Source of the DNA: Zygnema cylindricum
Taxonomy: Eukaryota; Streptophyta; Zygnematophyceae; Zygnematales; Zygnemataceae
Length of the DNA stretch: 64,000 bases
Direction: 5' to 3'
Assembly: GCA_037447655.1 (NCBI GenBank)
Contig: JBBHKE010000742.1
Coordinates: forward strand, 45,078 to 109,077
This document shows, piece after piece, positions 24,695-35,924 of this stretch; the stretch's first letter is position 1, and each line of letters begins with the position of its first letter. A model generated the notes under the pieces. That model was not told the origin of the DNA. It worked only from the letters and a program-made list of their open reading frames with translations, and did not search any database. The position numbers and the translations under genes are program-made.

Positions 24695-25859
24695 CGCGAC
24701 ATTTTCTTTGCCGATTTGTGTGAACATCCGGGTCGACGGCTCCATACCATGCACTCTCCCATGACTCTTAGCGCAGGGATATGATTGATTAAAACTTCTT
24801 TCGCTATAAAAGCCATAATAGGTTAACCGAGGGTAAATCTCAAATTGTAGGACAGTTAGGTCTAAAGGTTAGCCATTGAGAATATTATTTACGAGATGTG
24901 CGACCGACGAACGTAATAAGGCCCCAAGACATCAGAAGTTGCAATGTGGTGTTTTAAGAGGTTGGTTGCTAGGTTGAGAGGTATGGATACCCATGGCGAC
25001 CATTGGTGGGATGGTTGCTCTAAGGTTTGGGAGGTGGATCGGACGATTATCAACAAACGTTAGATGGTTTATCATTGTTTTCACTTTTATGACCATCGTA
25101 TATAAGAGTTACTCGTTCGTCTACTTTGTTGCTCTAAAGTTGATGCGCAAAGAATACGATGTGGTTTGAGATGTAACATTTGCATGAAGAAGTGAAGCAA
25201 AGTGCATAGTTAAGCGTGGAGTACTAAAGGTGTTCACGTTACGTTTTCAACATAGGGGTATTTGCGACCCTCACGCAAAACTTTTGTTTTTCCAAGTTGA
25301 ATGACCAACGAGTGATACGATTCTCGTGTATCTTGAAAAAAGCCCATAATTCCTCAATAACACTGTTGCATACGGGCATCGCGGCTTAGGATGTAACAAC
25401 CTCAAAGTAACGGGACTACATGAATCGAGACCAAATTGATATCTTTAAACTATTGTTTTCGGAGATTTTTGGGACTTTAGTCTCTTGGTGACAATTTGTT
25501 ACGTGATTGTGCATGGCGATCTTTTGATGTTTGACCAATTGGAAACCTTTCCTGCCTCTCGTGTTAGCTTTATTTGTCCTCGTATTTTGTGTTGCACGTC
25601 GCCGTGCCTAAGCTTCAACCCTTTTTTGGCATAGCGCACTGGCGAATGATTGATGTAGACTTTGAGGCTTAATAGTGCGTAATCAAATGCGAATTGATGA
25701 AATTTGTGACGTTGACCTTTAATTTAGCATATGCTTAGGGCATGTTCACATGCGATAATGGAAAGGGTTTTCTTGTCGTTTACCCCTCAACGAGGAAAAC
25801 ATCATCCGTTTTTATTAAATGGAAAACCACAATACAAGTTGCATGATATTGAAACTTTA
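24695..25859. other. Gene-free region
   Basis: No gene recognised. The sequence looks like old, decayed repeat, and no frame longer than about 80 codons shows a domain. Confidence 0.4.
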
Positions 25860-27200
25860 AATGTACTATTGTTTGTGGTCTTGCTCTTTTTGACCCACTT
25901 CCACGTCACCCCAACTCATATTCAAACTTTTATTGAAATCACCTTGCGTTTTAGTTAAAGTAACAATCTACAAGCGAATAGGAAGACTTTGTGGCACGCA
26001 TCACGCGCTTTTGAACACGTTTTTGCATGACGCGGAGTAAAAAAAAAGAAACAACTCTTCGTTTCCAGTTTGTATGGAATTTTGCCCGTGTGGGGGGCGT
26101 GAAGTTTTCTCGAGAAACGGATGCCATTTCACAAAAGCGAATCCGTGAAGGCGCCTCTCTCTCTCTCTCTCCCTCTCCCACTACGGCGTCTATCTCACAA
26201 TTCTCATAATGAAACCGGACAATAATGGTATCAAATGAAAGATTTAAAAATAAAATTCCCTTTGACTATCTTTGAGGGTAGTTTGATGGCAAGTAGAGTG
26301 AGAAAAAACCAAAACACAAGATTGAGAAACCATGGCTGAAAGGTTTGGAATTAGTGACATCTACGAAATCACAAGTGAGCATGACGTCAAAATGTCACAA
26401 ACCCCAAAAATCTACAATGTCACAAGAAACTACACCGCCAATCGTTATTAGCGTTATGAACGCTATATCGACACCTCCGAATTTTGACCCCAAAACCTGA
26501 AATAGAATTAATAACACTAATTTATTTTTTACATTATTTAAGTTTTTTAAAAATTAGCGTTAACAATTACAATTTATGATCTTCTTGAATAGTGTGGTGT
26601 ATGGACTTGTCAGACCGTACAGAGTGGTACTTTGTTAAGTATAAAAGTTCGAAATATGGATTAAAATAGTCGCGATAGCACATAAAACTGCGCTCAAAAT
26701 AAAAGGCACAATGAGCGCGTACCTATTTTAGTGTAGAAATATTGATCGCGTATTAATTATACGGGGGAAAACCCATATTAGGATTATGAATAAATTAGAG
26801 TAAAAGGACGCGATGGTGTACGATTTCAAAATCGTCGATTTGTCAGATTTTGTATTTTTACCTGTTTTACTGTGAATATCCTGATGGCAGATCCGTTGTA
26901 CCCAAATCAGCGTTATGGATCAATTAGAGTAAACTTTTTTTTCGAAATCTTGAAATACTCAAACTAGCGTTAATAACGCTAGTTAATTTTTAATACTAGT
27001 AATTTCTGGGCGCTAATAACGATTGGCGGTGTACTGTACAGTACACTTGACGTCTAGCAACCGTCGCTATTTAGTAAGCGTCATCAATTGTCGCGAGTTT
27101 TGTAGTCGTCTACAACCGTCACAAATTACACGGACGTCTACATCCGTCACAATTTAAAGTAACGATTTCGTTGCCGAACATTTGAACACTCTGAAAATTA
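25860..27200. repeat. Dispersed repeat R3, copy 1 (interrupted by a MITE)
   Basis: The copy starts near tttgacccacttccacgtca and ends after a gtcgtctacaaccgtcac block. It matches 30735-31395 in direct and about 49690-50290 in inverted orientation. A MITE sits at 26433-27031; the corresponding point in copy 2 lacks it. No coding potential was recognised. A (tc)n run lies at 26155-26175. Confidence 0.65.
26433..27031. mobile_element. MITE, CACCGCCAATCG family (599 bp)
   Basis: TIRs CACCGCCAATCGTTATTAGCG on both ends, flanked by TA on both sides. The internal sequence is shared with the left part of the element at 31398. Confidence 0.83.
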
Positions 27201-27546
27201 CAGTACTGTACTGCAGAGAATCTTCGATAAAAAAAACAAAGTAGCAAGAGTAAGTTTCGGTTACATGAGAACATGCCCCTAGTATTTAGGATGATGGGCC
27301 AATTTCTGTTTCGATATTAGGTTATGCCATAGTTCAAAAGTAGGCTTTTTTAGGGTAGGCCTTTGGTAGGCGCACAAAACTCTGCACAAAACTCGCGCAA
27401 CGTAGGCATACTGTATGTGTGTGCGTCGTGCACACTCCTCTACGAACTTCCGAATCTGACGTAAGATCAAAGTACACCGCACGCCGCCGGACAATTTTTT
27501 TTAGCGAACTGACACGGCGTAGGATGACATTCCGTGGGAAAAAAAA

Positions 27547-27880
27547 CCGTGGTTGGTCAATTTGAGGCTTTATTTAGTGTGGCCCTCAAAATTGCAGACG
27601 CTAACATGACAGATTGTCCTTTCGTAAGTTGTGTTATGGGATTTTCATGTGATCTTTTTAAATCGCCTACTTTGATCAGCGACCGTCCGATCGTCCAAAT
27701 CTGACGGTTTAAATAAAAAGTCTCTCAAAACTCACAGAAATATTTTTTTTTGTCCTATTTTTTTTCAAAATTTAGACATGTCGTTTAATTCTCTATCGAT
27801 CGATGTGCAACTCAACCCTGTTCCTATTTTATTTCATTTTGCGGCCAATACAATATGGGTCTTAAGGGCATATTGCATAG
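27547..27880 (-). repeat. Arm 2 of the distant inverted repeat pair
   Basis: The reverse complement of 22105-22462, for example ggtcaatttgaggctttatt here against aataaagcctcaaattgacc there. There are scattered substitutions and indels. Confidence 0.75.
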
Positions 27881-30090
27881 TTGTTCACGACGATTAGTGC
27901 GAACGTACCGTACGTGACGAATTATACGTAACAAACGCATTGAACCTTTTGATCAAATCGTAAAAAATCGTTAATGAATTTCCTTCCGTACTATTCCGTA
28001 CATAAAAAAACAAAAAACTATTACATATAACGCAGTTTGCAAGTTTTTCCTGGGAAATGAGCGGTAAAACAATAAACTCTTTATATTTTTATCACACTCT
28101 TCGTTTAATTCGGAATTGTTTCACCAACTGGTAGTCCAATCGATCACCATATAGTTCGCTTCGCACTTGACGTACCCGGGTCCGAATGCCACGGAGGTAA
28201 AATTTTATGAAATTTCGTCTGTCCGAGCCTTTTCTCTATCTCGCAGACAGCGCATTACTCCAAAAAAATAAAATACAGACCAAAAACAAATGACATTTTT
28301 CACATTCAACAATTTGCACGACATAGAAATTTGCACGATTTCTGGGCATGATTGCTTTTGTCGAAGTCTGGAGGCGAGGATAGTAAAAAGCTTGGGAGGG
28401 AGGAGGGTAAGATATGGGGAAGCGGCTTCCTCNNNNNNNNNNTAAACAGCCTCTTCTGGTAGTTTCTTAACGCACTGAGCTTGAAGCTTTTGTGGTTGCG
28501 GGAGTGAAAATAAAAATTGGCAAGCTGATTTTCCTAGTTATCCCTCTCTGCGGAGTATAAGCCAAAAGATACCAACTTTGATAATAGAGAGCCAAATCCA
28601 CTCCTCGACTAACTAGGCCACCTCTTCGTTAGCTGGTTCTTCCACAGATTACACCCTCACCTCTTTAAAAGTTGAACCTTTTCCGCGTAAGTAAACTGTC
28701 ATTATTGAAAGGCTACTTTTCGATAGGTTAAATAATAAAGCAAAACCCTCATAGTGTGCGCAGCCACAGCCACTCAAGCAGAAGAATATACACAATTACA
28801 CCGCCATAGTTACAAAGGTATCAAATGAATGCGCCTTTTCCAAGTTGAAAATTTCTCCACTCCCACATTAGACACCTTCTTGGTCGATTGCTTCTCCACC
28901 GGATCAATCAGCTCCTCACCTAAACCGAGAGATAATAGTTTCAACCATAGAAAACCGAATATGAGGCGTCTCTCCCTATTGATCCTTTTAGTCGAACGGT
29001 TAAAAATAAAAGTGAGGGCGTTGGTGTTTTCGAAGTTCGAGTCACGCAATTCTTTGATGGTCTTCTCCGACAAATTGATAAACAATTACCAACATCTAAA
29101 CGAAAAGGGAAATCACAAATTTGTGGGGGACATGATCTTAGTCCGAGTGAGGGAGACCTGGCGTGGATGAACGAGATGCGATTTCGACCATGATGAGGAA
29201 AGTCAAGATGACGGACAAATTCAACAAATTGCCAAGAAGTAGTTTCTTTCGATTGGAGTGATCACTAAGTTTTGACGAAGTATATAAATGCGCAACCGAT
29301 ACTTCGGTACCCCTAAAAAGTGGTCAACATCGAAAAGAAGATAACGTTGAAAAAGTAACATTCTCGCAAACACTTGATTGATGGTGTCGTGCGCGGCATC
29401 AGTCAAAGCACCAATAGAGCGTGGTAAACGATCGAAGAGAAGATAACGTTAGAAAAGTAAGAACATTCACCCAACCACCGGATAGATGTAATCTTGCACG
29501 ACATCAATCCATCATCATTTCCAAACACACAATTTAGCGTAGAAGTGTTAGGAGGAACTCAAACATCATATTAAGAAGGGGGGTTCACAATAAGAGACAA
29601 TGTATCTACTCTGATTTTATTCAAACCAACCCACTCTTTCCCAATAAGGGAACCCATTTTGTAACGCTCGTAAGAGGGCCTTGCTTGATAATCGCCCGCC
29701 GTTGAGAGACACTCAATCCACGGATTCAGACAGCTTTGTTCTTTACTTATTATGTAAGGCCAGGATTGGTGCTAAAATGGTGTGCGATCAAAAAAGCAAT
29801 AGAAGGCGTTCCACAAATACAGTTTGATGTTAAAGAAGTCGTATTCTAATTAATGGTACCTTTGGGCGATGTTCTCCGTCACCAACTTAAATCTTGTCTA
29901 AAATTAGATAGGAAGAGAAATCCGCTCACAGACGTTAGAAGTGGACCCTGAAAAATTCAAAGTTATGGACAACAAAAAAGATAATACTGTTGAGTTGCAA
30001 AGGCTACTTTGACTTGTCATATTGTAGAAAGCATAAACATTACATGATGTAGTTGTCTACTACATAAATAGAGCGATTTCTTTCGCATGC
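27881..30090. other. Gene-free region with assembly gap
   Basis: No supportable gene. Overlapping open frames of 91 codons (-) and 113 codons (+) at 28810-29170 compete on opposite strands and neither shows a domain I can name; the plus frame ends in a KFVGDMILVRV-like string that faintly recalls the C-terminal end of Ty3-type integrases. The assembly gap is at 28433-28442. Confidence 0.4.
28433..28442. other. Assembly gap (10 N)
   Basis: Ten N characters follow ggcttcctc; the true gap length is unknown. Confidence 0.99.
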
Positions 30091-30395
30091 TGAAAAGCAA
30101 AATAACCACTAGACCCTCTCTCCCAGAGAGCTTCTACATATAATTGCGACCTTTGGTCATCCATAATTATCTCCTTGGTGGAGCGTTTTCAATGATTATT
30201 TTTGCGGCAGACTCATGAGAGTCTTGCCTTCACTTGGGTGATCGTGAGAGTCTTGCCTTCACTTGGGTGAAGTCGATCAGAGTCATTGCTTGCCAGTGTG
30301 GTGGTTATTTTTGGGGAAACCAAAGTGGGTTGAGGCTATCCTAGAGGCTTAGTTTGATATGGGCAGTAAGGCTATAGAGCCCACAGAAATTGTTT
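30091..30395 (+). repeat. 3' part of a copia-type LTR (solo fragment)
   Basis: It matches the last third of the B and A LTRs: a ccctctctcccagagagctt block, the ccataa...ggagc motif, the repeated gagtcttgccttcac motif, ctatcctagaggctta and the end cccacagaaatt. A 31-base unit containing gagagtcttgccttcacttg is tandemly duplicated at 30214 and 30245. Confidence 0.75.
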
Positions 30396-30734
30396 CCATT
30401 TTTTTTTACGCCTGTATAAAGTAACGAGCAGTTTTAGTACGGGATGACTCATGTCGTATACCACACTATTTAAAACCAATCCAAAATAGAGTAATTGAAA
30501 ATGTCTAAAGTGTACATATATTAGTGTAAATGAACGAATTAGAGTTATTTACGCCAATAATGATCCAGTATGAAGTGCTACACCGCTAATCGTATTATGC
30601 GGTGTGCAAATGTGTAAAACTAAGGGTTTTTTTTGTGGATTTCCTACAAAATATGACTAACAACGACAAAATCTTTCGCTATACGTAAAATGTGTGAGAA
30701 CTAAAGTACATTGTGCCTCATCTTGGAACTTTTA

Positions 30735-31395
30735 GTGTACTTCAATTTGGCGTTATTATCTTTTCGACCCACTTCCACATCAAGTGAACTCATCTTCAAA
30801 CTTCTAATAAAATCGACTCGCTAGGCGATTTTACTTAAAGTAATAATTAATTGGCGAATAGGAAAACGTTATTGCACGCGTCACACGTTTTGAAAAAAAA
30901 AACCACAAGGGAGAGTACACGCTATATTTTCCGTTCGCCCGCTGTGTGTCGATTAATAGCATGCATGTCTGAAAAAAAATCAGGGGTCTTGAACCTCCAC
31001 TTTCATTCATGGCTCCTCTGCAAAAGTTTACGTCGTCCTCGTCCGTCCTTCTCTCTCTAACTCTCCCATTCGTCTTTTTTTTATTTTTTAATACCTTTGG
31101 TCGTAGTTTTATGGCATATTGAGTGATTAAGGATAAAAAAAAAGAATTCGGGAAGCCATGACGGAAAATTTCCTACTGATGACGTCACAAGGTAGCATCA
31201 CTTTGTAATGTCACAAAACCCGAAACATCTACGATGCCGCAAAGCCTCGATGTCTACAACAGTTGTTGTTTTTGTAGACGTCACCAATTTTCAAAAGTTT
31301 TGTAGTCGTCTTCAATTGTCACAAGTTCCCACATATACAACCGTCAGATTTCAAACTTACGATTTCGTTATTGGATATAAGAACACTTTGAAAAG
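30735..31395. repeat. Dispersed repeat R3, copy 2
   Basis: Direct copy of 25860-27200 without the MITE. The block tttgtagtcgtcttcaattg is continuous here. It is followed immediately by a different MITE at 31398. Confidence 0.6.
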
Positions 31396-32065
31396 TACAC
31401 CGCCAATCATTATTAGCGTTATGAACGCTATATCAGCACCTCCAAATTTTGACCCCAAAACCTGAAATAGAATTAATAACACTTTTTTTCTTTTGCGTTA
31501 ATTAAGGTTCTGGTCAATAAGCGTTAATAATTATAATTTATGATTTTCTTGAATATTGTGGTGTACGTAAATGTTAGTCCGTACAAAATGGTACTTTGTT
31601 AAGTAGAAAAGAACAAAATATAGACTAAAATAATCGCGATCGCACATAAAATCGCACTCATAATAAAAAACAACATGAGATTGTACCTATTTTAGTGTAA
31701 GAATATTGATCACGTATTAATTATACGGGAAAAAACCCAAATTAGACTTATGAATAAATTAAAGGGACGCGACGGTGTACAATTTGTTAGATTTTGTACT
31801 TTTGCCTATTTTAGTGTGAAGATCCTGATGGCAGATCCGTTGTACCCAAATCATGGGTTAATAGAGTAAAAAAAGTAAGAAAGTCAATTAGAGTTATGGA
31901 CTATAATTTGCATAGATGTCCTATGCGCATAAAACGTACGGAGTCACCTAACGAATACTATGTAGAGTGCGCATAAAACAATTTCAAACTTTTAAAATTC
32001 GTAGAAAAAATTCGTACTTTTTTTGGACTTTCAAATTTCAAAATTTTTCAATATTCAATACCTGA

Positions 32066-32188
32066 AAAAACTGAAAAGTGCAACGAACTAGCGGCGAGCG
32101 CCGAAATTTACAGCGCCTCCAACGACGGCTTCCTTCTAATGACGGAGTGGAGGACATATGAAAATACGCGCGCGCAAATGACGCAAAA
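32066..32188. repeat. Left flanking duplicate of the minisatellite
   Basis: The sequence from gaaaagtgcaacgaactagc to cgcgcgcaaatgacg is a direct repeat, with about 15% differences, of 32576-32686 on the other side of the 49-bp array. Confidence 0.75.
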
Positions 32189-32212
32189 CGGCTCAATGAA
32201 TCCGCCGTTGGA

Positions 32213-32530
32213 GATGCCATAAATTCCGCCGCTCGCCACTCAGATAAATTATGCGTGCAAGACGACATAAATTTCGCGGCTTGCCGCTCAGATGAAAATA
32301 CGAGTGCGAGACGCCATAAATTCCGCGGCTCGCTGCTCAGATAAAAACACGCGTGTAAGACGCCATAAGTTTCGCGGCTCGCCGCTCATATAAAAATACG
32401 CGCGCGAGACGCCATATATTCCACGGCTCGCCGCTCAGATAAAAACACGCGTGCGAGACGCCATAAATTTCATGGCTCGCCGCTCAAATAAAAACACACT
32501 CGCGAGACGCCAAAAATTTTGCCGCTTGCC
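32213..32530. repeat. 49-bp minisatellite, about seven units
   Basis: Units begin with acgccataaattccgcggct-like sequence at 32213, 32262, 32311, 32360, 32409, 32458 and 32507, so the period is exactly 49. Each unit holds gccgctca(g/a)at and a cgcgtgcgag-like stretch rich in CpG. The array differs in composition from the AT-rich surroundings. Confidence 0.9.
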
Positions 32531-33479
32531 GCTCAAATGAAAATACACGCGCACAAATGAAGCGAAAGTGTAAAACTGAAAAGTGCAACAAACAAGCGAC
32601 GAGCGGCGGAATTTACGCCGTCTCCAACGGCGGTTTCCTTTTGAAGACGGAGCGGAGGACACAAAAAATGTGCGCGCGCAAATGTAGGAATTTTTTTTTA
32701 GTGTCCGTTTAATTTTTCGTACAGTGTGAGACGTACGAAATTTACGAAAACTACGAAACAAATGGATACTACGTAGTTTTCGTAAAATAGTCCAAATCCG
32801 TACCAATTGGACATCTATGCTAATTTGTGCGATATAACTTTTTCAAAAAGGAAGTTTACTCTAATTTTTTAATAACTCCAATTTGGGAGTAAATTTAGGC
32901 GCTGAATATATCCAATGTAAATTAAGTACAAGTACAGAATCTGACAAAACCCACAATTTCACGTCATTATGACGTTTACATTACGCGGTTTGTTAAACTG
33001 TAGTTACATGAAAACGGCCTATACTAAATCATTATTTGTACTTTTTCACTTAATAAAGTACAATTTTGCACCGGTCTACCGTACGCCACACTATTTAAAA
33101 CGACACTGTATGAGAGTTATTAATGCTCATTCAAAAAGTACCTTAAATAACGTAAAGAATAATTTAGAATAATGTACTTTATTTATAGTTATAGAGCCAA
33201 AATTTGGGGTGACGGAATTAGCATATATAAAAAATTGTTTTCCAGTTTCGGATTGTCAATTGGAGAACGCCAATTGGAAGGTTAGAATCTCGCCTTCCAA
33301 TGGCAACCATCGGATTGAAAATCCTAACAAGTGTGCCCGAAGAAAAGGCGTTAACACTAATAACAATTAGCGGTGTAGATTTTTAGATTTCCGACTATGA
33401 TTTGATGGCGCTAAATCTTTGAACCTAAAATAGAGATAATAACACTATTTGTTTCTTTACACTAATAGTTAGTGTTGTG

Positions 33480-33660
33480 TATCGGTAAGGATTTGCCGAT
33501 AGCCGATATGGACCTTTTTTGGGGTACCCGATAATCGATATATTGGTACGATATATCTCTATCGGTATTATCGCCGATAAATACCCGATATTTATCGGTT
33601 TTATTTGGCGATAACACCGATATCGATATCTATCGGCGATAATTGTACGGACCGTACAAA
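33480..33660. repeat. Degenerate CGATAT-type simple sequence
   Basis: A string of short units such as ccgatat, tatcgg and cgataa, without an exact period. Confidence 0.7.
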
Positions 33661-33682
33661 TAAATGTACGGCTAGTACACTC

Positions 33683-34200
33683 AACTGTACACGTTATTCC
33701 CCGGACACGCCCTTCTAACAATCCCTATCTACTGAGGTGTACATGTTATTCCCCGGACACGCCCTTTTAACAATCCCTATCTACTGAGGTGTACCAATCA
33801 GATCGCACAGAAAGTACACAAAAAGTACAGTAACCGCCATGAAATCTGTACGGTTGTGGTAAGGATCTAGTAAAAACGATGTACCTTTCACATCCGACGC
33901 CATGGCTCTGTCCCTTTCTTCCTTGGGATTTACTGGGGACCTGCCACGTGTCAGTTTGTTGGCATTTTTGGCATAAGCTGCCAAAAGAGCCATTCCGGGA
34001 TGCCTGCGCTCACAGTGGCCGTCCGCTCGTATTTTCTCATTCCAAGTTGTCCGTTCGATTCCGGTGGCGTGCAGAATGTTATTTTGCGTGTACTACTACC
34101 GTTCCATTTTCACCAGTTTGTCGATACAATTCCGTTAGTCTCCGTAAAATTCATGTTTAGTTAACCGACCAACTTTTATGTGGATAGCGGCGGACGAAGT
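33683..34200 (-). repeat. Probable LTR fragment (minus) with 52-bp duplication
   Basis: On the minus strand the order of motifs (cacgtggca, ccatggc, clustered gtac words, ctgattgg, tagataggg) matches the middle of the copia LTRs in this window. The tract gttattccccggacacgccc is tandemly duplicated at 33693 and 33745 (period 52). The ends were not resolved. Confidence 0.45.
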
Positions 34201-34779
34201 TCGCCGTCAATCATTAGACGACAAATATTGAGTACTTTGTCTTTTCGGCATCTAAAATGTTAGCCGCGGAATATTTTGGCACCGGTTAAATGAGTGTAAA
34301 TACATTGTACGGTAGACAGCCGGTTAGTCTTGTTAGGATGACCACGTTATTTATGGTACGGCGTAGATCAGCTGCGGGTTCACTTGTATATGTGTAGAAC
34401 TTATAATATTTTAGGTAGGAATCCCCTTGTATGAAAAACTGTGATTGCAGTTTTTGGGATTTTTGAAGTGAAAGATCATTGTGATCTTTGGGCATAATTT
34501 ATTGAAATTTTCCATGTTGGTTTTTTAGTGTTCTTTCTAAATTGTGGAAAATTTTCAGGTTTAGTGTGTACCTTGTTTTCTTGGGGCTTCATTGTGAAGT
34601 CGGTCTTGTGTGGGGTTGATTCTGGCAGGCTGTTTTTCTGCAACTTTGACTGGGTGATGCGGAAATTCTGGTTGGTACATTTATATGAAAATTGGTAGGA
34701 ATACTTAGTGGCCTAGTAATATTCTATTTTTGAGATGTTTCAGCTCGTTTTGGTAATTCTGTAGAATTCTAAGTGGAAT
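34201..34779. other. Unassigned sequence
   Basis: No gene or repeat recognised with confidence. It may be the remainder of the gag-containing element to its right. Confidence 0.35.
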
Positions 34780-34903
34780 CAAAGTAGGCTATTTTTGGGT
34801 AGTCCGTGGTGCTTCCGAGGGTAAATCCATGGCTGAAAATGGCTATGGACAACAGAACCCAGATCCATTGAAGGTGGGCACCGAAGAGGGTGGGCCCATA
34901 ACC
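34780..34903 (-). pseudogene. Gag start fragment downstream of LTR D
   Basis: On the minus strand the LTR is followed by the primer-binding sequence GGTTATGGGCCCACC (34889-34903), and the frame continues as VMGPPSSVPTFNGSGF. This is the N-terminus of gag in this copia group, and it then reaches a stop. Frame and position equal those of elements A and C. Confidence 0.75.
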
Positions 34904-35911
34904 TGCAATTCTGTGTCCTCCATTGTACTACAAAATTCAGGAAGCCTCTAGATAGTTTTAACCAACCCACTTTCAGCCACAACAATTGTTGCCCAAGCTG
35001 ACAAATTGACAGTCTGACTGCAACCCTGTGCAGGCTGGAATCACTTGAGTTTGTAGGAAAAAGAATCATTGAAAACAGCCAACCAGCCGATAAGTTATGA
35101 GGTAGCAAATATGTTAATCCTTTATACAAGCTCTGTGTGAGAGAGGTTCTACCTACCCAAATACCCTAAGTCCCAAACCCCCCCCTCACAACCCCTATCT
35201 ATTGAGGTACGCTCCAATCAGGAGACTGTAAAGTACAAAAAAGTACAGTGGCCGATGTACTTTCTTTACGACTTGTGTATGACACGACCATGGAGTGTAT
35301 GCGTGTCGCCTTGAAACTCGTCCTCATGTCATCGGAGATTCCTGTTGCTCAGTTCTATCGTGCCACATATCACCAGGTCACGCCACGTCCAAAAAACGCT
35401 AAAGTGACCATTCCGCGACCTTGGCGATGATTAGCGCCGTCGGGTGAAGACCATTTTTTTGATATACGCCGTCGAAATAAATGTCCGATTCATTTGTTCG
35501 TGTGGCGGATTTGATGCACGCATTGAATCTAATATGTCTCTATGTTCACTATTCATAGTTCTGTTAATCGGACTAATGTTCATATTAATGTTTAAATAAA
35601 TATCTTACCCCATGTAGTGTAACAAATTTTAATTACAGACCGGTTAGAGCTGACGGCTACGCCTCGCTCTGCTGGTCGGAGGTTTGAGTCCTGTCAGATT
35701 CAACCTTTGTTGAGAGTGATTTATGTCACTCTTTAGTCTTGCCTGTGGAGCCAAGGCAACCATGGCTCAACCACCCTTTCTAACCTTCAGTGACTACAAC
35801 AAGTATGGGAGCTAGTGAGAGGAGGTGGAGGCAGGCCGTTCGCCCTTTTTTTCCTATTTTGCTGATATATTTAGACCTAGAAAATACCGTATACATCTAG
35901 TACTTTCAACA
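34904..35911 (-). repeat. LTR D (copia-type, minus strand)
   Basis: A 1008-bp LTR starting TGTTGAAAGTACTAG at 35911 and ending in cagaattgCA at 34904. On its 5' side is the polypurine tract of element D (aaaaaggggag at about 35912-35922), on its 3' side a primer-binding site and gag start. A tRNA-like segment at about 35638-35705, antisense to the LTR, has a GGTTTGAGTCC B-box match. Confidence 0.83.
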
Positions 35912-35924
35912 CTCCCCTTTTTGT

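Larger units (their letters stand above)
31398..33375. mobile_element. Large CACCGCCAATC-family element with satellite cargo
   Basis: About 1.98 kb with TIRs CACCGCCAATCATTATTAGCG and, on the other strand, CACCGCTAATTGTTATTAGTG, each flanked by TA. The left part is colinear with the element at 26433. The middle carries the 49-bp minisatellite and its flanking duplicates (32066-32686). No transposase was recognised. Confidence 0.7.

Noticed and set aside
28810-29170. Host gene on either strand (91 and 113 codons)
   Set aside because: The frames overlap on opposite strands, neither has a recognisable domain, and no splice partner was found.
32213-32530. Regular 49-bp array as a CRISPR
   Set aside because: The units repeat over their whole length with no distinct spacers, and the context is eukaryotic transposon sequence.
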